Assembly: GCF_000613405.1 (NCBI RefSeq)
Contig: NZ_BAIX01000022.1
Span: 1 to 38,739, forward strand
Direction of reading: 5' to 3'
DNA from: Hoylesella enoeca JCM 12259
GTDB taxonomy: Bacteria; Bacteroidota; Bacteroidia; Bacteroidales; Bacteroidaceae
DNA: 38,739 bases
The notes below the pieces were generated by a model. The model made no database searches. It had not been told where the DNA came from and saw only the letters and a list, made by a program, of their open reading frames with translations. Shown here piece after piece: positions 1 through 8,144 of the stretch. Each line of letters opens with the position of its first letter. Position 1 is the first letter of the stretch. Position numbers and translations under genes: made by a program.

Positions 1-172
1 TCCGATGAGACCATGCACCTGCTGCATGAAGCAAAAAGAATCTCCGATGAGGCCATGCACCTGCTGCATGGAGCAAAAAGAATCTCCGATGGCTCATGCA
101 CCTGCTGCATGGAGCAAAAAGAATCTCCGATGGGCTCACGCACCTGCTGCATGGAGCAAAAAGAATCTCCGA
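1..172. repeat. 42-bp tandem repeat with hairpin core (4 copies)
   Basis: Four direct copies begin at 1, 43, 85 and 126 (42, 42, 41 and 42 bp), followed by a 5-base start of a fifth at 168. Copies differ at only a few positions. Copies 1 to 3 contain CATGCA and TGCATG separated by five bases, a small dyad that extends to seven pairs in copy 2. The dyad is joined by an A-rich linker containing GCAAAAA. The array lies just downstream of gcvT, is cut by the window edge, and could extend further left. An open frame runs through it on the plus strand, but its repetitive product and its continuation antisense to gcvT argue against a gene. Confidence 0.9.
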
Positions 173-235
173 CGACGTGATACACCGGTTTGCAAAGGTG
201 GAGACCAAAGATTTTTGTACTTGTTGAGTCGTTTA

Positions 236-1330
236 TCAATCCTTTTTATAATGTTTATCATAGAATCTTTTCTTGACGACGACACCCGGAAAAGCCTTTT
301 TACGGATCTGGACATCGAGTTCTGTTCCCAGTTTGGAATATTCGAAATCCACCAAAGCCATGCAAACGCTTTTATCGACAGACAGACAATGATAGCCCGT
401 GGTGACTTCGCCCACCTGCTTCCCATCCTTGCAGACAGGGTAACCATGGCGAGGGATGGCGCGATCTTTCAGTTCGATGCCTACGAGTTTCTTGCCGAAG
501 CCCTCGGTTTTCTGCTTGATGAGCGCTTCTTTACCGATAAATTCGGGCTTGTCTAACTTGCAAAACATGCCCAGTCCTGCCATTACGGGAGAAATATCCT
601 TGCTGAGTTCGTCTCCGTAGAGCGGCAATCCAACTTCAAAGCGCAGCGTGTCGCGACAGCCTAAACCGCATGGTTTGCAGCGCTTGCTATCCATCAGCTT
701 GTCCCATTGCAAGCGGATGAAATCGTGCGAGCCATATAGCTCGAATCCGTCTTCACCCGTATAGCCGGTTCGACTGATGATGATCGTTTCGCCGTTGTTG
801 TCGATCGGTTTGGCCGTATAGAACACCATATCCTTGCAAGGAATGTTGAGCACGGTCTCGACGACGCTCTCTGCCTCGGGGCCTTGTATGGCCAGCTGTC
901 CATAATAATCCGAACAATGATCGAGGGCTACATCGAATCCCTCTGCATGCTGACGCATCCAAGCCACATCTTTGTCGATATTGGCCGCATTGATCACGAG
1001 GAAAAACTCATTTTCTCCCATCTTATAGACAAGCAGATCATCGACAGTTCCTCCGTCGGGGTATAGCATCATGCCATAAAACACTTGTCCGATGGGGGCA
1101 TGTGTCACGTCGTTGGTAAAAATATGATTCACATAGCGCTCTGCGTCGTTGCCCGTAACGTAGACTTCGCCCATGTGAGACACGTCGAAAACACCGCAAT
1201 GCTCGCGCACGGCTTGATGTTCGTCGATGATAGATGTGTATTGAATCGGCATGTCGAATCCGCCGAACGGTTGCATCAGTGCACCTAATGCCACGTGCTT
1301 GTCGTAAAGACAAGTTCTCTTATTCTCCAT
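236..1330 (-). CDS. gcvT: Glycine cleavage system T protein (aminomethyltransferase)
   Basis: The 364-residue product matches full-length GcvT. This enzyme takes the aminomethyl group from lipoyl-H protein, releases ammonia and passes the one-carbon unit to tetrahydrofolate to give 5,10-methylene-THF. The N-terminus carries the family pattern GGFDMPIQY followed by HCGVFDVSHMGE, and the middle has SRTGYTGEDGFELY, which lines the folate site. The C-terminal barrel is complete. The gene starts 5 bp after lplA ends, so the two are very probably co-transcribed; lplA supplies the lipoyl group used by the same pathway. The gcvH and gcvP genes are not in the window. The 3' end faces the tandem repeat array at 1-172. 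Confidence 0.96.
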   Translation of the reverse strand: MENKRTCLYDKHVALGALMQPFGGFDMPIQYTSIIDEHQAVREHCGVFDVSHMGEVYVTGNDAERYVNHIFTNDVTHAPIGQVFYGMMLYPDGGTVDDLLVYKMGENEFFLVINAANIDKDVAWMRQHAEGFDVALDHCSDYYGQLAIQGPEAESVVETVLNIPCKDMVFYTAKPIDNNGETIIISRTGYTGEDGFELYGSHDFIRLQWDKLMDSKRCKPCGLGCRDTLRFEVGLPLYGDELSKDISPVMAGLGMFCKLDKPEFIGKEALIKQKTEGFGKKLVGIELKDRAIPRHGYPVCKDGKQVGEVTTGYHCLSVDKSVCMALVDFEYSKLGTELDVQIRKKAFPGVVVKKRFYDKHYKKD

Positions 1331-1335
1331 ATTTG

Positions 1336-2310
1336 TTAAGGTTTAATGATTAATTCGATTAAGTCTTTTTTAGTCAGGTTCATAATGATATCGTCCACTC
1401 GGTCGGGCAATGCGGCTGCAATGGCCTCTTCATTCAGGCGGACATTCTTCAAAGGTGTCAGCAAACGATTGTCTATATCGCCCGTGAGGAAATAGTCGCC
1501 CATCATATTAATCGCCTTGATGGTGTCGTTTTTCAGTTCGATTTGCACTTCAAATTCTCCCACGCCTTCGATTCTGCGATGCCGAATGACTGTATATCGC
1601 GGGTTGTTTCCATAGATAAACTCGGGCGAAAGATACTCTTTCTCGATCTCACTGATGGCTTCGATGTCGGTATCAGTCAGTTTCAACTCTTGGTTGCACA
1701 GCGTTTCTCTGACAGCCGACTTAAATTCGCTCAGCGAAATGCCTGTATAATCTTTCAGCAGAGCAATGCGTTGACGAATGCTTTGCACCCCTTTGCTGAT
1801 CAACTTCTCGTTGGCCGGCGTGATGCTGCCCATCATGTGATCCATATTGGTGTCGTATAGCATTGTTCCATGCACGATGCTCCGCCCCGGCACATGATAG
1901 AAAGCATTTCCCGACACTTTTTTCCCATCGATGAGAATATCGTTCCGACCGCTTGCGACGGCGTCGATACCTAAGCGATTCAGCACCCGCACAATCGTTG
2001 TCAGATATTTATTGAAAGTGAAATTCACATTTTCATCTTTCGTCACATACGAAAACATCACGTTTCCCATGTCTGCATAGACACATCCTCCACCGCTTTT
2101 ACGGCGCAGCACATCAATGTTGTGTTTCTTGCAGTAGTCGAGATTGATTTCGGTATCTATCAGTTGGTTTCGGCCCACTAACGCAAGAGGCTCTACTTGC
2201 CACATAAAGAAGTATTCGTCTTCATAGAAATGGCGTGCGATATGCTCCTCCATGGACAGATAGAAAGATGCTCGTCTGGGTTGATCGTATGGCAAAGCAA
2301 CGTATATCAT
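1336..2310 (-). CDS. lplA: Lipoate-protein ligase A
   Basis: The 324-residue protein belongs to the LplA/LipB fold. The lipoate and ATP binding signature RRKSGGGCVYAD lies near residue 70, and a later stretch with KVSGNAFY carries the catalytic lysine region typical of LplA. The family attaches lipoate to a lysine on acceptor proteins through lipoyl-AMP. A C-terminal accessory domain follows residue 250, as in bacterial LplA. The gene directly precedes gcvT by 5 bp, so the H protein of glycine cleavage is a likely acceptor (inference). 2-Oxoacid dehydrogenases would be other acceptors. A -7 box on the minus strand at 2345-2352 fits transcription of lplA-gcvT. Confidence 0.93.
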   Translation of the reverse strand: MIYVALPYDQPRRASFYLSMEEHIARHFYEDEYFFMWQVEPLALVGRNQLIDTEINLDYCKKHNIDVLRRKSGGGCVYADMGNVMFSYVTKDENVNFTFNKYLTTIVRVLNRLGIDAVASGRNDILIDGKKVSGNAFYHVPGRSIVHGTMLYDTNMDHMMGSITPANEKLISKGVQSIRQRIALLKDYTGISLSEFKSAVRETLCNQELKLTDTDIEAISEIEKEYLSPEFIYGNNPRYTVIRHRRIEGVGEFEVQIELKNDTIKAINMMGDYFLTGDIDNRLLTPLKNVRLNEEAIAAALPDRVDDIIMNLTKKDLIELIIKP

Positions 2311-2344
2311 GATTCAAATTGGTCGGGTCAGTGTAATTTTCGTG

Positions 2345-2352
2345 CAAATGTA
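2345..2352 (-). promoter_or_regulatory. Probable -7 box for lplA-gcvT
   Basis: On the minus strand this reads TACATTTG, matching the Bacteroidota -7 consensus TAnnTTTG, about 35 bases before the lplA start codon. Confidence 0.6.
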
Positions 2353-2500
2353 GTAAATAAAGATGAGGAACCACAAGGTTTTAAGATACTTTTTGAAAAG
2401 GGTAAAAAGCGAGTTGCGTTGCCAGCCTTTACAGCGTGCGAAATGGAGTGGGGTGGGGCGCTTGCTCTGTTGTCGCGAACTGTTGTGCCAATAAGGCTAT

Positions 2501-2632
2501 TGCAATAGTTGCTTAGTTGTCTGCCAAGTAACGCTGAGTTGCGTGCCAAAGAAATGTTAGTTGCTATGCGATTAAGCGTTAGTTGCACGCCGATTAATCA
2601 TTGATTGGAATGCGACTTGTAATTTTCTGCGA
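2501..2632. repeat. 22-bp phased degenerate repeat array A (6 units)
   Basis: The motif TTAGTTG, or a one-base variant, recurs at 2513, 2535, 2557, 2579 and 2601, exactly 22 bp apart each time. Units begin at 2501, 2523, 2545, 2567, 2589 and 2611, and most start with GC. The sequence between anchors drifts, so the period is better conserved than the bases. The array sits between the divergent lplA and M16 peptidase genes, upstream of the peptidase promoter. From 2353 to 2500 I see no gene or other clear signal. Confidence 0.85.
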
Positions 2633-2663
2633 ACAAAGGGAGGTCGTTTCAAAAAAAAGTATT

Positions 2664-2671
2664 TATCTTTG
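2664..2671 (+). promoter_or_regulatory. Probable -7 box for M16 peptidase
   Basis: TATCTTTG matches TAnnTTTG, followed by about 100 bases of leader before the start codon at 2780. A TTTC about 20 bases upstream could be the -33 element. Confidence 0.6.
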
Positions 2672-2779
2672 TGCGCATTATTAAATGTGAATTTGCGAGA
2701 CCGAGAGTGGTCAGACAGAGGAGCGAAAGGATGAAAACGACGATTATTCAATATGTTTAAATCTATAAAACAGTAAACT

Positions 2780-5605
2780 ATGAGATTGAGAAATCTACTC
2801 ATTGTGGCCCTGCTGGCAGTGGTTTCGCTGGTGCAGGCACAGACGCAAATGCCGCCGATACCCGTGGATACGGCCGTGCGCATCGGTAAATTAGACAACG
2901 GATTGACTTATTATATCCGTTACAATAACTGGCCTGAACATCGCGCCAACTTCTATATCGCTCAGAAAGTGGGTTCGATACAAGAGGATGAGGCGCAACG
3001 TGGACTGGCACATTTCCTTGAACACATGTGCTTTAACGGCACCGATCATTTCAAAGGCAATGAACTCATCCGTTATTGCGAGTCGATCGGCGTGCAGTTT
3101 GGCCGCGATTTGAATGCTTATACGGCTATCGACCAGACGGTTTATAATATCGATAATGTGCCCACCACGCGTCAGAGCGCTCTTGACTCGTGTCTGCTGA
3201 TTCTGCGCGATTGGGCTGCCGGTTTGACACTCGATCCTAAGGAGATTGATAAGGAACGCGGCGTGATTCATGAAGAATGGCGTTTGCGCACCAGTGCAAG
3301 CAGCAGGATGTTTGAACGCAATCTGCCTGCGCTCTATCCGAATTCCAAATATGGCGTGCGTTATCCTATCGGATTGATGAGTGTCGTAGACAATTTCAAA
3401 CCGAAGGAATTGCGTGCTTATTATGAGAAATGGTATCATCCCAGCAACCAGGGAATTATTGTTGTGGGCGACGTGAATGTGGATCATGTTGAAGCCGAGA
3501 TAAAAAAACTATTCGGAAGTCTGAAAAATCCTGCGAATGCAGCGCCCATTGTGGATGAGCCTGTGCCCGATACAGCTGATCCGATTGTGATTATTGATAA
3601 GGACAAAGAGCAAACTTCCAGCGCTGTCGACATCATGTTCAAGCATGATGTGTTCCCCGACGAGATGAAAAACTCAATGATTTATTTGGTCAATAATTAT
3701 GTGAAGGGTGCTGCAATGAGCATGCTCAATCAGAGATTTAATGAGGCTTCGCAAAAGGCAGACTGCCCGTTTGTGGATGCTTCGGCATCGGATGACAGCT
3801 ATATCTTCGCTAAGACCAAGGATGCTTTCACTATTTCGGTTACGCCCAAGGATCTTTCACAGGTGGCTCCGGCGCTGAAAGCAGCGCTGATCGAGGCTCG
3901 TCGCGCTGCCGAATACGGTTTCGTGCCCACGGAATACAGTCGTTACAAGGCTGATATGCTGAGTGCGATCGACAAGATGTACAGCAATCGCGACAAGCGT
4001 TACAGTTCTCAGTTTTACGCTGAATGCAAAGGCAATTTCCTTTCCAATGAACCGATGCCTTCGATCGATTATTATTGCACGACGATGAAGCAACTCGTGC
4101 CCAACATTCCACTTGAAGCTGTCAACGAATATATCAAAGAGTTGTTGCCTGCTAACGATAGCAATATGGTCATTGTCAACTTCAACAACGAGAAAGAAGG
4201 TAATGTTTATCCCACGAAAGCAGGCCTGTTGCAAGCCGTGAAAGATGCACGCGCTACGCAAATTGAGGCTTATGTGGATCATGTGAAGAACGAACCGCTG
4301 ATCACAACGAAGCCGAAAGCCGGGCGAATAACCAAAGAAGTGAAGAATGCTAAGTTTGGTTATTCGGAACTCACACTGTCGAATGGTGCACGTGTGGTGC
4401 TGAAAAAGACCGATTATAAGAAAGATCAAGTGTTGCTTTCAGGTCAGGGCGAAGGTGGAAGCTCGCTTTATGGCCCGGCTGATTATATTAATGCGAATGT
4501 GTTTGACAATGTTATCGGTATCAGCGGACTTGCAAACTTTTCGAGTACAGAGCTTGGAAAAGCGCTCGCCGGTAAGATTGCGAATGCTAATCTCACAATG
4601 GACAGCAAGTATATGGGTGTCAGCGGCAATGCAACACCTAAGGATGTGGAGACGATGTTGCAGCTGGTTTACCTCTATTTTACTAGAATCAACAAGGATC
4701 AAAAGGCTTATGACAACTTTATCAGTCAGTTGAAAGTATCGTTGAAGAACCGTTCCATCTCTCCGGATGCGGCTTTCAGCGATTCGCTTACAGCCACACT
4801 CTATGGTCATAATCCGAGACTGGCTCCGCTGACAACGGCTCGTTTGAAAGACATCAATTATGATCGCATTCTTCAAATGGCTAAGGAACGTACGGCAAAT
4901 GCTTCCGGTTGGACTTTCACGATCATCGGAAACTATGACGATGCAACCATTCGGCCGCTTATTTGTCAATATCTTGCAGCGCTTCCGGCCAAAGGGAAGA
5001 TCGTCAAAGGTCATCGCACACGTGTGATGCAAGCAGGAATCATCGACAATCAGTTTGTTCGTAAGATGGAGACTCCTAAGGCTATGTCGTATATGATATG
5101 GCATAACGAGCAGCTTCCTTATACACTTGAAAATGCTATTAAAGCCGACATTGCCGGTCAAGTGCTGAGTATGGTTTACTTGAAAAAGATCCGTGAAGAT
5201 GCCAGTGCTGCTTATTCGTGCGGCGCAGATGGCTCGGCTTCGATTCAAGACGACTATCACAACACCGTCATTTTGGCTTATTGCCCGATGAAACCAGAGA
5301 AAAAGCAACTGGCATTGGATATTATGCGTGCCGAAGTTCCGGCTTTGGCACAAAGTTGCGATGCCTCAATGCTCACCAAAGTAAAGGAATATATGCTCAA
5401 GCAAAACGATGATCAAGTCAAGACCAACGCTTATTGGGCGGGCGTGATCGATATGTATCGCAAATACGGAATCGATATTCACACTGATTATAAACGACTT
5501 GTCGGTGTGCAAACGCCACAGAGTATCTCTGCGTTTATGAAACAATTCCTCACTGCTAACAATCGAGTTACGGTAACAATGTTGCCGGATGAAATCAAGA
5601 AATGA
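2780..5605 (+). CDS. Secreted M16-family zinc metallopeptidase (pitrilysin-like)
   Basis: The 941-residue protein has a signal peptide of about 20 residues ending VQAQ. It carries the inverted zinc motif HFLEH at residues 78-82 and a distal Glu at 159 (DKERGVIHEEW), 76 residues after the motif, which is the family spacing. The length allows the usual two tandem M16 halves. The N-terminal half (about 30-500) is catalytic; the second half (about 530-935) lacks an HxxEH and is probably the inactive clamp domain. M16 enzymes enclose peptides in a chamber and degrade them. Location is probably periplasm or outer surface, judging from the signal peptide. It is a single-gene unit closed by the hairpin at 5631-5681. 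Confidence 0.93.
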   Translation: MRLRNLLIVALLAVVSLVQAQTQMPPIPVDTAVRIGKLDNGLTYYIRYNNWPEHRANFYIAQKVGSIQEDEAQRGLAHFLEHMCFNGTDHFKGNELIRYCESIGVQFGRDLNAYTAIDQTVYNIDNVPTTRQSALDSCLLILRDWAAGLTLDPKEIDKERGVIHEEWRLRTSASSRMFERNLPALYPNSKYGVRYPIGLMSVVDNFKPKELRAYYEKWYHPSNQGIIVVGDVNVDHVEAEIKKLFGSLKNPANAAPIVDEPVPDTADPIVIIDKDKEQTSSAVDIMFKHDVFPDEMKNSMIYLVNNYVKGAAMSMLNQRFNEASQKADCPFVDASASDDSYIFAKTKDAFTISVTPKDLSQVAPALKAALIEARRAAEYGFVPTEYSRYKADMLSAIDKMYSNRDKRYSSQFYAECKGNFLSNEPMPSIDYYCTTMKQLVPNIPLEAVNEYIKELLPANDSNMVIVNFNNEKEGNVYPTKAGLLQAVKDARATQIEAYVDHVKNEPLITTKPKAGRITKEVKNAKFGYSELTLSNGARVVLKKTDYKKDQVLLSGQGEGGSSLYGPADYINANVFDNVIGISGLANFSSTELGKALAGKIANANLTMDSKYMGVSGNATPKDVETMLQLVYLYFTRINKDQKAYDNFISQLKVSLKNRSISPDAAFSDSLTATLYGHNPRLAPLTTARLKDINYDRILQMAKERTANASGWTFTIIGNYDDATIRPLICQYLAALPAKGKIVKGHRTRVMQAGIIDNQFVRKMETPKAMSYMIWHNEQLPYTLENAIKADIAGQVLSMVYLKKIREDASAAYSCGADGSASIQDDYHNTVILAYCPMKPEKKQLALDIMRAEVPALAQSCDASMLTKVKEYMLKQNDDQVKTNAYWAGVIDMYRKYGIDIHTDYKRLVGVQTPQSISAFMKQFLTANNRVTVTMLPDEIKK

Positions 5606-5630
5606 TAGTTTTGAGGAACTGAGGATATAA

Positions 5631-5681
5631 CAATTAAGGAGTTAAGCCATTTGTTTTACATGGGACTTAACTCCTTAATTG
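5631..5681. terminator. Bidirectional terminator hairpin
   Basis: A perfect 16-bp inverted repeat (5631-5646 with 5666-5681) contains a further CCAT/ATGG pairing in the loop. It lies between the convergent M16 peptidase and O-methyltransferase genes, and can serve both. Confidence 0.85.
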
Positions 5682-5704
5682 TTTGTATTCCTGATGCTAT
5701 TATC

Positions 5705-6376
5705 TTATAATTTACGGATAATCGTCAGTCCATCGCGCAATGGAAGGATGACGCGTTCTACTCGTCTGTCGGTCGCAACAAAGTCATTGAAACGTTCGAT
5801 ACCACTTGTTTGTCGGTCGTTATCATACGAACGGTCGATCACATGACCGTCCCAAAGCGTGTTATCGGCTAAGATATAGCCACCGGGACGCAGTATTGAA
5901 AGTGCCATTTCATAAGTATCGAGATATGTACGCTTGTCTCCGTCGATGAAAACCATATCAAATGTAATGCCTAATCGCGGTGCTTTGATATTCGCATCAC
6001 CGATTATGAAATTGATTCGATCGGCTACCGCGCTCCCTTCCAACCACTGACGCGTGAAATCTTCCATCTCATCGTTGATCTCGAATGTCCACACTTGGCC
6101 GCCCGCTGATAATCCTTCGGCCAAACAAATGGCACTATAGCCGCTGAAAGTACCCACTTCGAGGATGTTTTTAGGCTTGATCATCGTGACCAACATTTTG
6201 AGAACACGCCCTTGTAAATGCCCGCTTGCCATTCGTCCATGCACCGTGTGGATATTTGTTGCACGATAAAGCCGATGCAAATAATCGCTTTCGGGATCGC
6301 TGTGGGCGAGGATATAAGCATCGAGAGCCTCTTCCTGATCTTCCGAAAGCGGATCGGTTTTTGTGAGCTTTATCAT
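5705..6376 (-). CDS. SAM-dependent O-methyltransferase (class I, caffeoyl-CoA OMT-like)
   Basis: This 223-residue protein has the methyltransferase motif I LEVGTFSGYSAICLA, which binds S-adenosylmethionine. It also has FIDGDKRTYLDTYEMAL and PGGYILADNTLWDG, the metal- and substrate-side motifs of the O-methyltransferase family PF01596. Bacterial members methylate catechols or other small hydroxylated compounds; the substrate cannot be told from sequence. The gene begins 14 bp after aroQ ends, so it is probably expressed with aroQ from the promoter at 6861. I see no truncation. Confidence 0.9.
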   Translation of the reverse strand: MIKLTKTDPLSEDQEEALDAYILAHSDPESDYLHRLYRATNIHTVHGRMASGHLQGRVLKMLVTMIKPKNILEVGTFSGYSAICLAEGLSAGGQVWTFEINDEMEDFTRQWLEGSAVADRINFIIGDANIKAPRLGITFDMVFIDGDKRTYLDTYEMALSILRPGGYILADNTLWDGHVIDRSYDNDRQTSGIERFNDFVATDRRVERVILPLRDGLTIIRKL

Positions 6377-6390
6377 AGCTTACCTCTTTA

Positions 6391-6831
6391 TTATGCCCGA
6401 TGCGGACGCGAAACACGGGTGGTTAAATACTCGATGGCCAATTGATACGATTCCAATCCGAATCCAGCGATCACGCCGATACAGGCACAACTGATCATCG
6501 AATGATGCCGAAATGACTCGCGTTGATACACGTTCGATATGTGAACCTCAATCACCGGACATGTCACGGAGCGTATGCAATCCTGCAAGGCAATGCTCGT
6601 GTGTGTATAAGCGCCCGCATTCAATACAATGCCATCGTATTCGAAGCCCACCTCTTGCATCTTATCAATCAATTCTCCTTCCACATTACTCTGGTAGAAA
6701 TCGATCTGAACGTCCACAAATCGTTGGCGCAAAGCTTCGAGAAAAGATTCAAACGACTCGCTGCCATATATCCCAGGCTCGCGCTTTCCGAGCAAATTCA
6801 GGTTTGGACCATTGATAATCTGTATCTTCAT
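6391..6831 (-). CDS. aroQ: 3-Dehydroquinate dehydratase, type II
   Basis: The 146-residue product has the family length and the N-terminal pattern NGPNLNLLGKREPGIYG. Arg17 and Tyr22 within it correspond to the catalytic pair. The substrate-binding segment IEVHISNVYQRESFRHHS holds the catalytic His. The enzyme converts 3-dehydroquinate to 3-dehydroshikimate in the shikimate pathway. Two other pathway genes, aroC at 10368-11444 and aroB at 30795-31853, are in the window but in separate units. The gene is divergent from xerD with about 140 bp between start codons. Confidence 0.96.
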   Translation of the reverse strand: MKIQIINGPNLNLLGKREPGIYGSESFESFLEALRQRFVDVQIDFYQSNVEGELIDKMQEVGFEYDGIVLNAGAYTHTSIALQDCIRSVTCPVIEVHISNVYQRESFRHHSMISCACIGVIAGFGLESYQLAIEYLTTRVSRPHRA

Positions 6832-6860
6832 TTTCGTGTCTGAATGATTCGTTTAGGCAG

Positions 6861-6868
6861 CAAATTTA
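6861..6868 (-). promoter_or_regulatory. Probable -7 box for aroQ-OMT
   Basis: On the minus strand this reads TAAATTTG, a match to TAnnTTTG, about 30 bases before the aroQ start. Confidence 0.6.
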
Positions 6869-6951
6869 GTACAATTTTTCAAAATCCAAACCGCAATCTA
6901 CACTTTTTCGCACCCTAAACGACCCTTTCCAAGAAAATCCTTAACTTTGCA

Positions 6952-6959
6952 TTTCAACG
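6952..6959 (+). promoter_or_regulatory. Probable -7 box for xerD
   Basis: TAACTTTG followed by C matches the consensus and ends 10 bases before the xerD start, leaving a very short leader. Several genes in this window share that arrangement. Confidence 0.65.
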
Positions 6960-6969
6960 TAAACAGAAG

Positions 6970-7908
6970 ATGAAAACAGACGGAAATAACGCCAGCGGGA
7001 TCATAAAAAAGTATTTGCGCTATCTCAAACTCGAACGAAATTATTCGCCGAACACCATCGACGGCTATCAGCGCGATCTCTGGAAACTTCTCGATTATCT
7101 CAATCGGGAAAATCTCCCGGTGCTCGATGTCAAACTCGAAGATCTCCAACATTTTGCTGCCACGCTTCATGAATTAGGGATCGGACCCTCTTCACAGGCA
7201 CGAATAATAAGCGGAATTCGATCGTTTTATCGTTTTCTGCTGCTCGACGGCTATCTCACCGTCGACCCGACAGAGCTTCTCGAGTCGCCCACATTAGGCG
7301 AACACCTGCCCGAAGTGCTCTCAACGGCCGAAGTAGACATGCTCGAAGCGAGTTTCGACATGTCTAAACCCGAGGCACATCGCAACAGAGCGATCATCGA
7401 AGTGTTGTTTTCCTGCGGCCTGCGCGTGTCCGAACTCACTCATCTCCGGCTTTCCAATCTTTTTCTCAACGATCGTTTCATCCGTGTTTTGGGCAAAGGC
7501 AGTAAAGAAAGGCTCGTTCCCATCTCGCCCAAAGCTATCCATGAACTCAATCTTTGGTTTGAAGATCGCCGTCGGATGGACATCAAACCCGGCGAGGAAG
7601 ATTATGTTTTCCTCAACCGACGCGGTTCACATCTCACCCGAACGATGATTCTCATCATGATCAAACGCCAGGCTTTGGAGGCCGGTATCACCAAAACGAT
7701 CTCTCCGCACACGTTTCGTCATTCTTTTGCCACAGCTCTTTTGGAGGGCGGCGCAGATCTGCGCGCGATCCAAGCGATGCTCGGACACGAAGACATCAGC
7801 ACCACCGAGATTTATACGCACATCGATACCACCACGCTCCGACAGGAAATCCTTGATCATCATCCCCGTAATCGAGTAAGAAAGAGCGAGGAGATGAGGC
7901 ATAAGTAA
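6970..7908 (+). CDS. xerD: Site-specific tyrosine recombinase XerD
   Basis: The 312-residue protein has an N-terminal SAM-like core-binding domain (about 10-95) and a C-terminal catalytic domain. All active residues are visible: Arg152 (CGLRVSE), Lys176, His247 and Arg250 (HTFRH), His273 (LGHED) and Tyr282 (IYTH). Length and residue spacing fit a housekeeping XerD, which with XerC resolves chromosome dimers at dif near the terminus. Nothing around it suggests an integrase of a mobile element: there are no att-like repeats and the neighbours are core genes. XerC cannot be excluded by sequence alone. The 3' end of the gene is partly duplicated just downstream. Confidence 0.9.
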   Translation: MKTDGNNASGIIKKYLRYLKLERNYSPNTIDGYQRDLWKLLDYLNRENLPVLDVKLEDLQHFAATLHELGIGPSSQARIISGIRSFYRFLLLDGYLTVDPTELLESPTLGEHLPEVLSTAEVDMLEASFDMSKPEAHRNRAIIEVLFSCGLRVSELTHLRLSNLFLNDRFIRVLGKGSKERLVPISPKAIHELNLWFEDRRRMDIKPGEEDYVFLNRRGSHLTRTMILIMIKRQALEAGITKTISPHTFRHSFATALLEGGADLRAIQAMLGHEDISTTEIYTHIDTTTLRQEILDHHPRNRVRKSEEMRHK

Positions 7909-7922
7909 TCAAGAAGCAAGTC

Positions 7923-7997
7923 GCGAGGAGATGAGTAGTAAAAAATTATTACTCCCAATCTGCTTACCTTTTCATTATTTACTACTCATCTTCTCGC
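7923..7997. terminator. Long inverted repeat downstream of xerD
   Basis: A 20-bp stem (7923-7942 with 7978-7997, one G:T pair) encloses a 35-base loop. The left arm repeats 13 bases found at the end of xerD (GCGAGGAGATGAG at 7886-7898 and 7923-7935). It probably ends xerD transcription, but there is no clean T-run. Confidence 0.5.
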
Positions 7998-8032
7998 AAG
8001 TTGTTCCCTGACCATTTGTTCCAATTCCCTTT

Positions 8033-8102
8033 GCAACTAATGGTTAATCGTCGTGCAACTCACCGTTAGTCGTGTTGCAATTAACGGTTAGTTGAAATGC
8101 GA
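8033..8102. repeat. 22-bp phased repeat array B
   Basis: GCAA or GCGA recurs at 8033, 8055, 8077 and 8099, and GTTARTY at 8043, 8065 and 8087, each exactly 22 bp apart. The three full units are about two-thirds alike, with GCAAYT near the start and a GTTA core. The array lies between the convergent xerD and GH25 genes. Confidence 0.9.
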
Positions 8103-8112
8103 AAAAATAATG

Positions 8113-8139
8113 ATGCCCGACAAGCTGACTGTCGGGCAT
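8113..8139. terminator. Terminator hairpin of the slyD-aroC-GH25 operon
   Basis: A perfect 10-bp stem, ATGCCCGACA with TGTCGGGCAT, and a 7-base loop. On the minus strand it is followed by a T-rich run, 5 bp beyond the GH25 stop codon. Confidence 0.8.
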
Positions 8140-8144
8140 TTGTT

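Noticed and set aside
1..172. CRISPR array
   Set aside because: Units are tandem and nearly identical along their whole length, with no unique spacers, and no cas gene is present.
4439..5353. 304-residue antisense frame in the M16 peptidase gene
   Set aside because: It is a codon-bias shadow of a clear gene, with no recognisable domain or promoter.
6970..7908. Integrase of a mobile element
   Set aside because: Length, motifs and neighbours fit housekeeping XerD; no attachment repeats, transfer genes or insertion sequences are visible.
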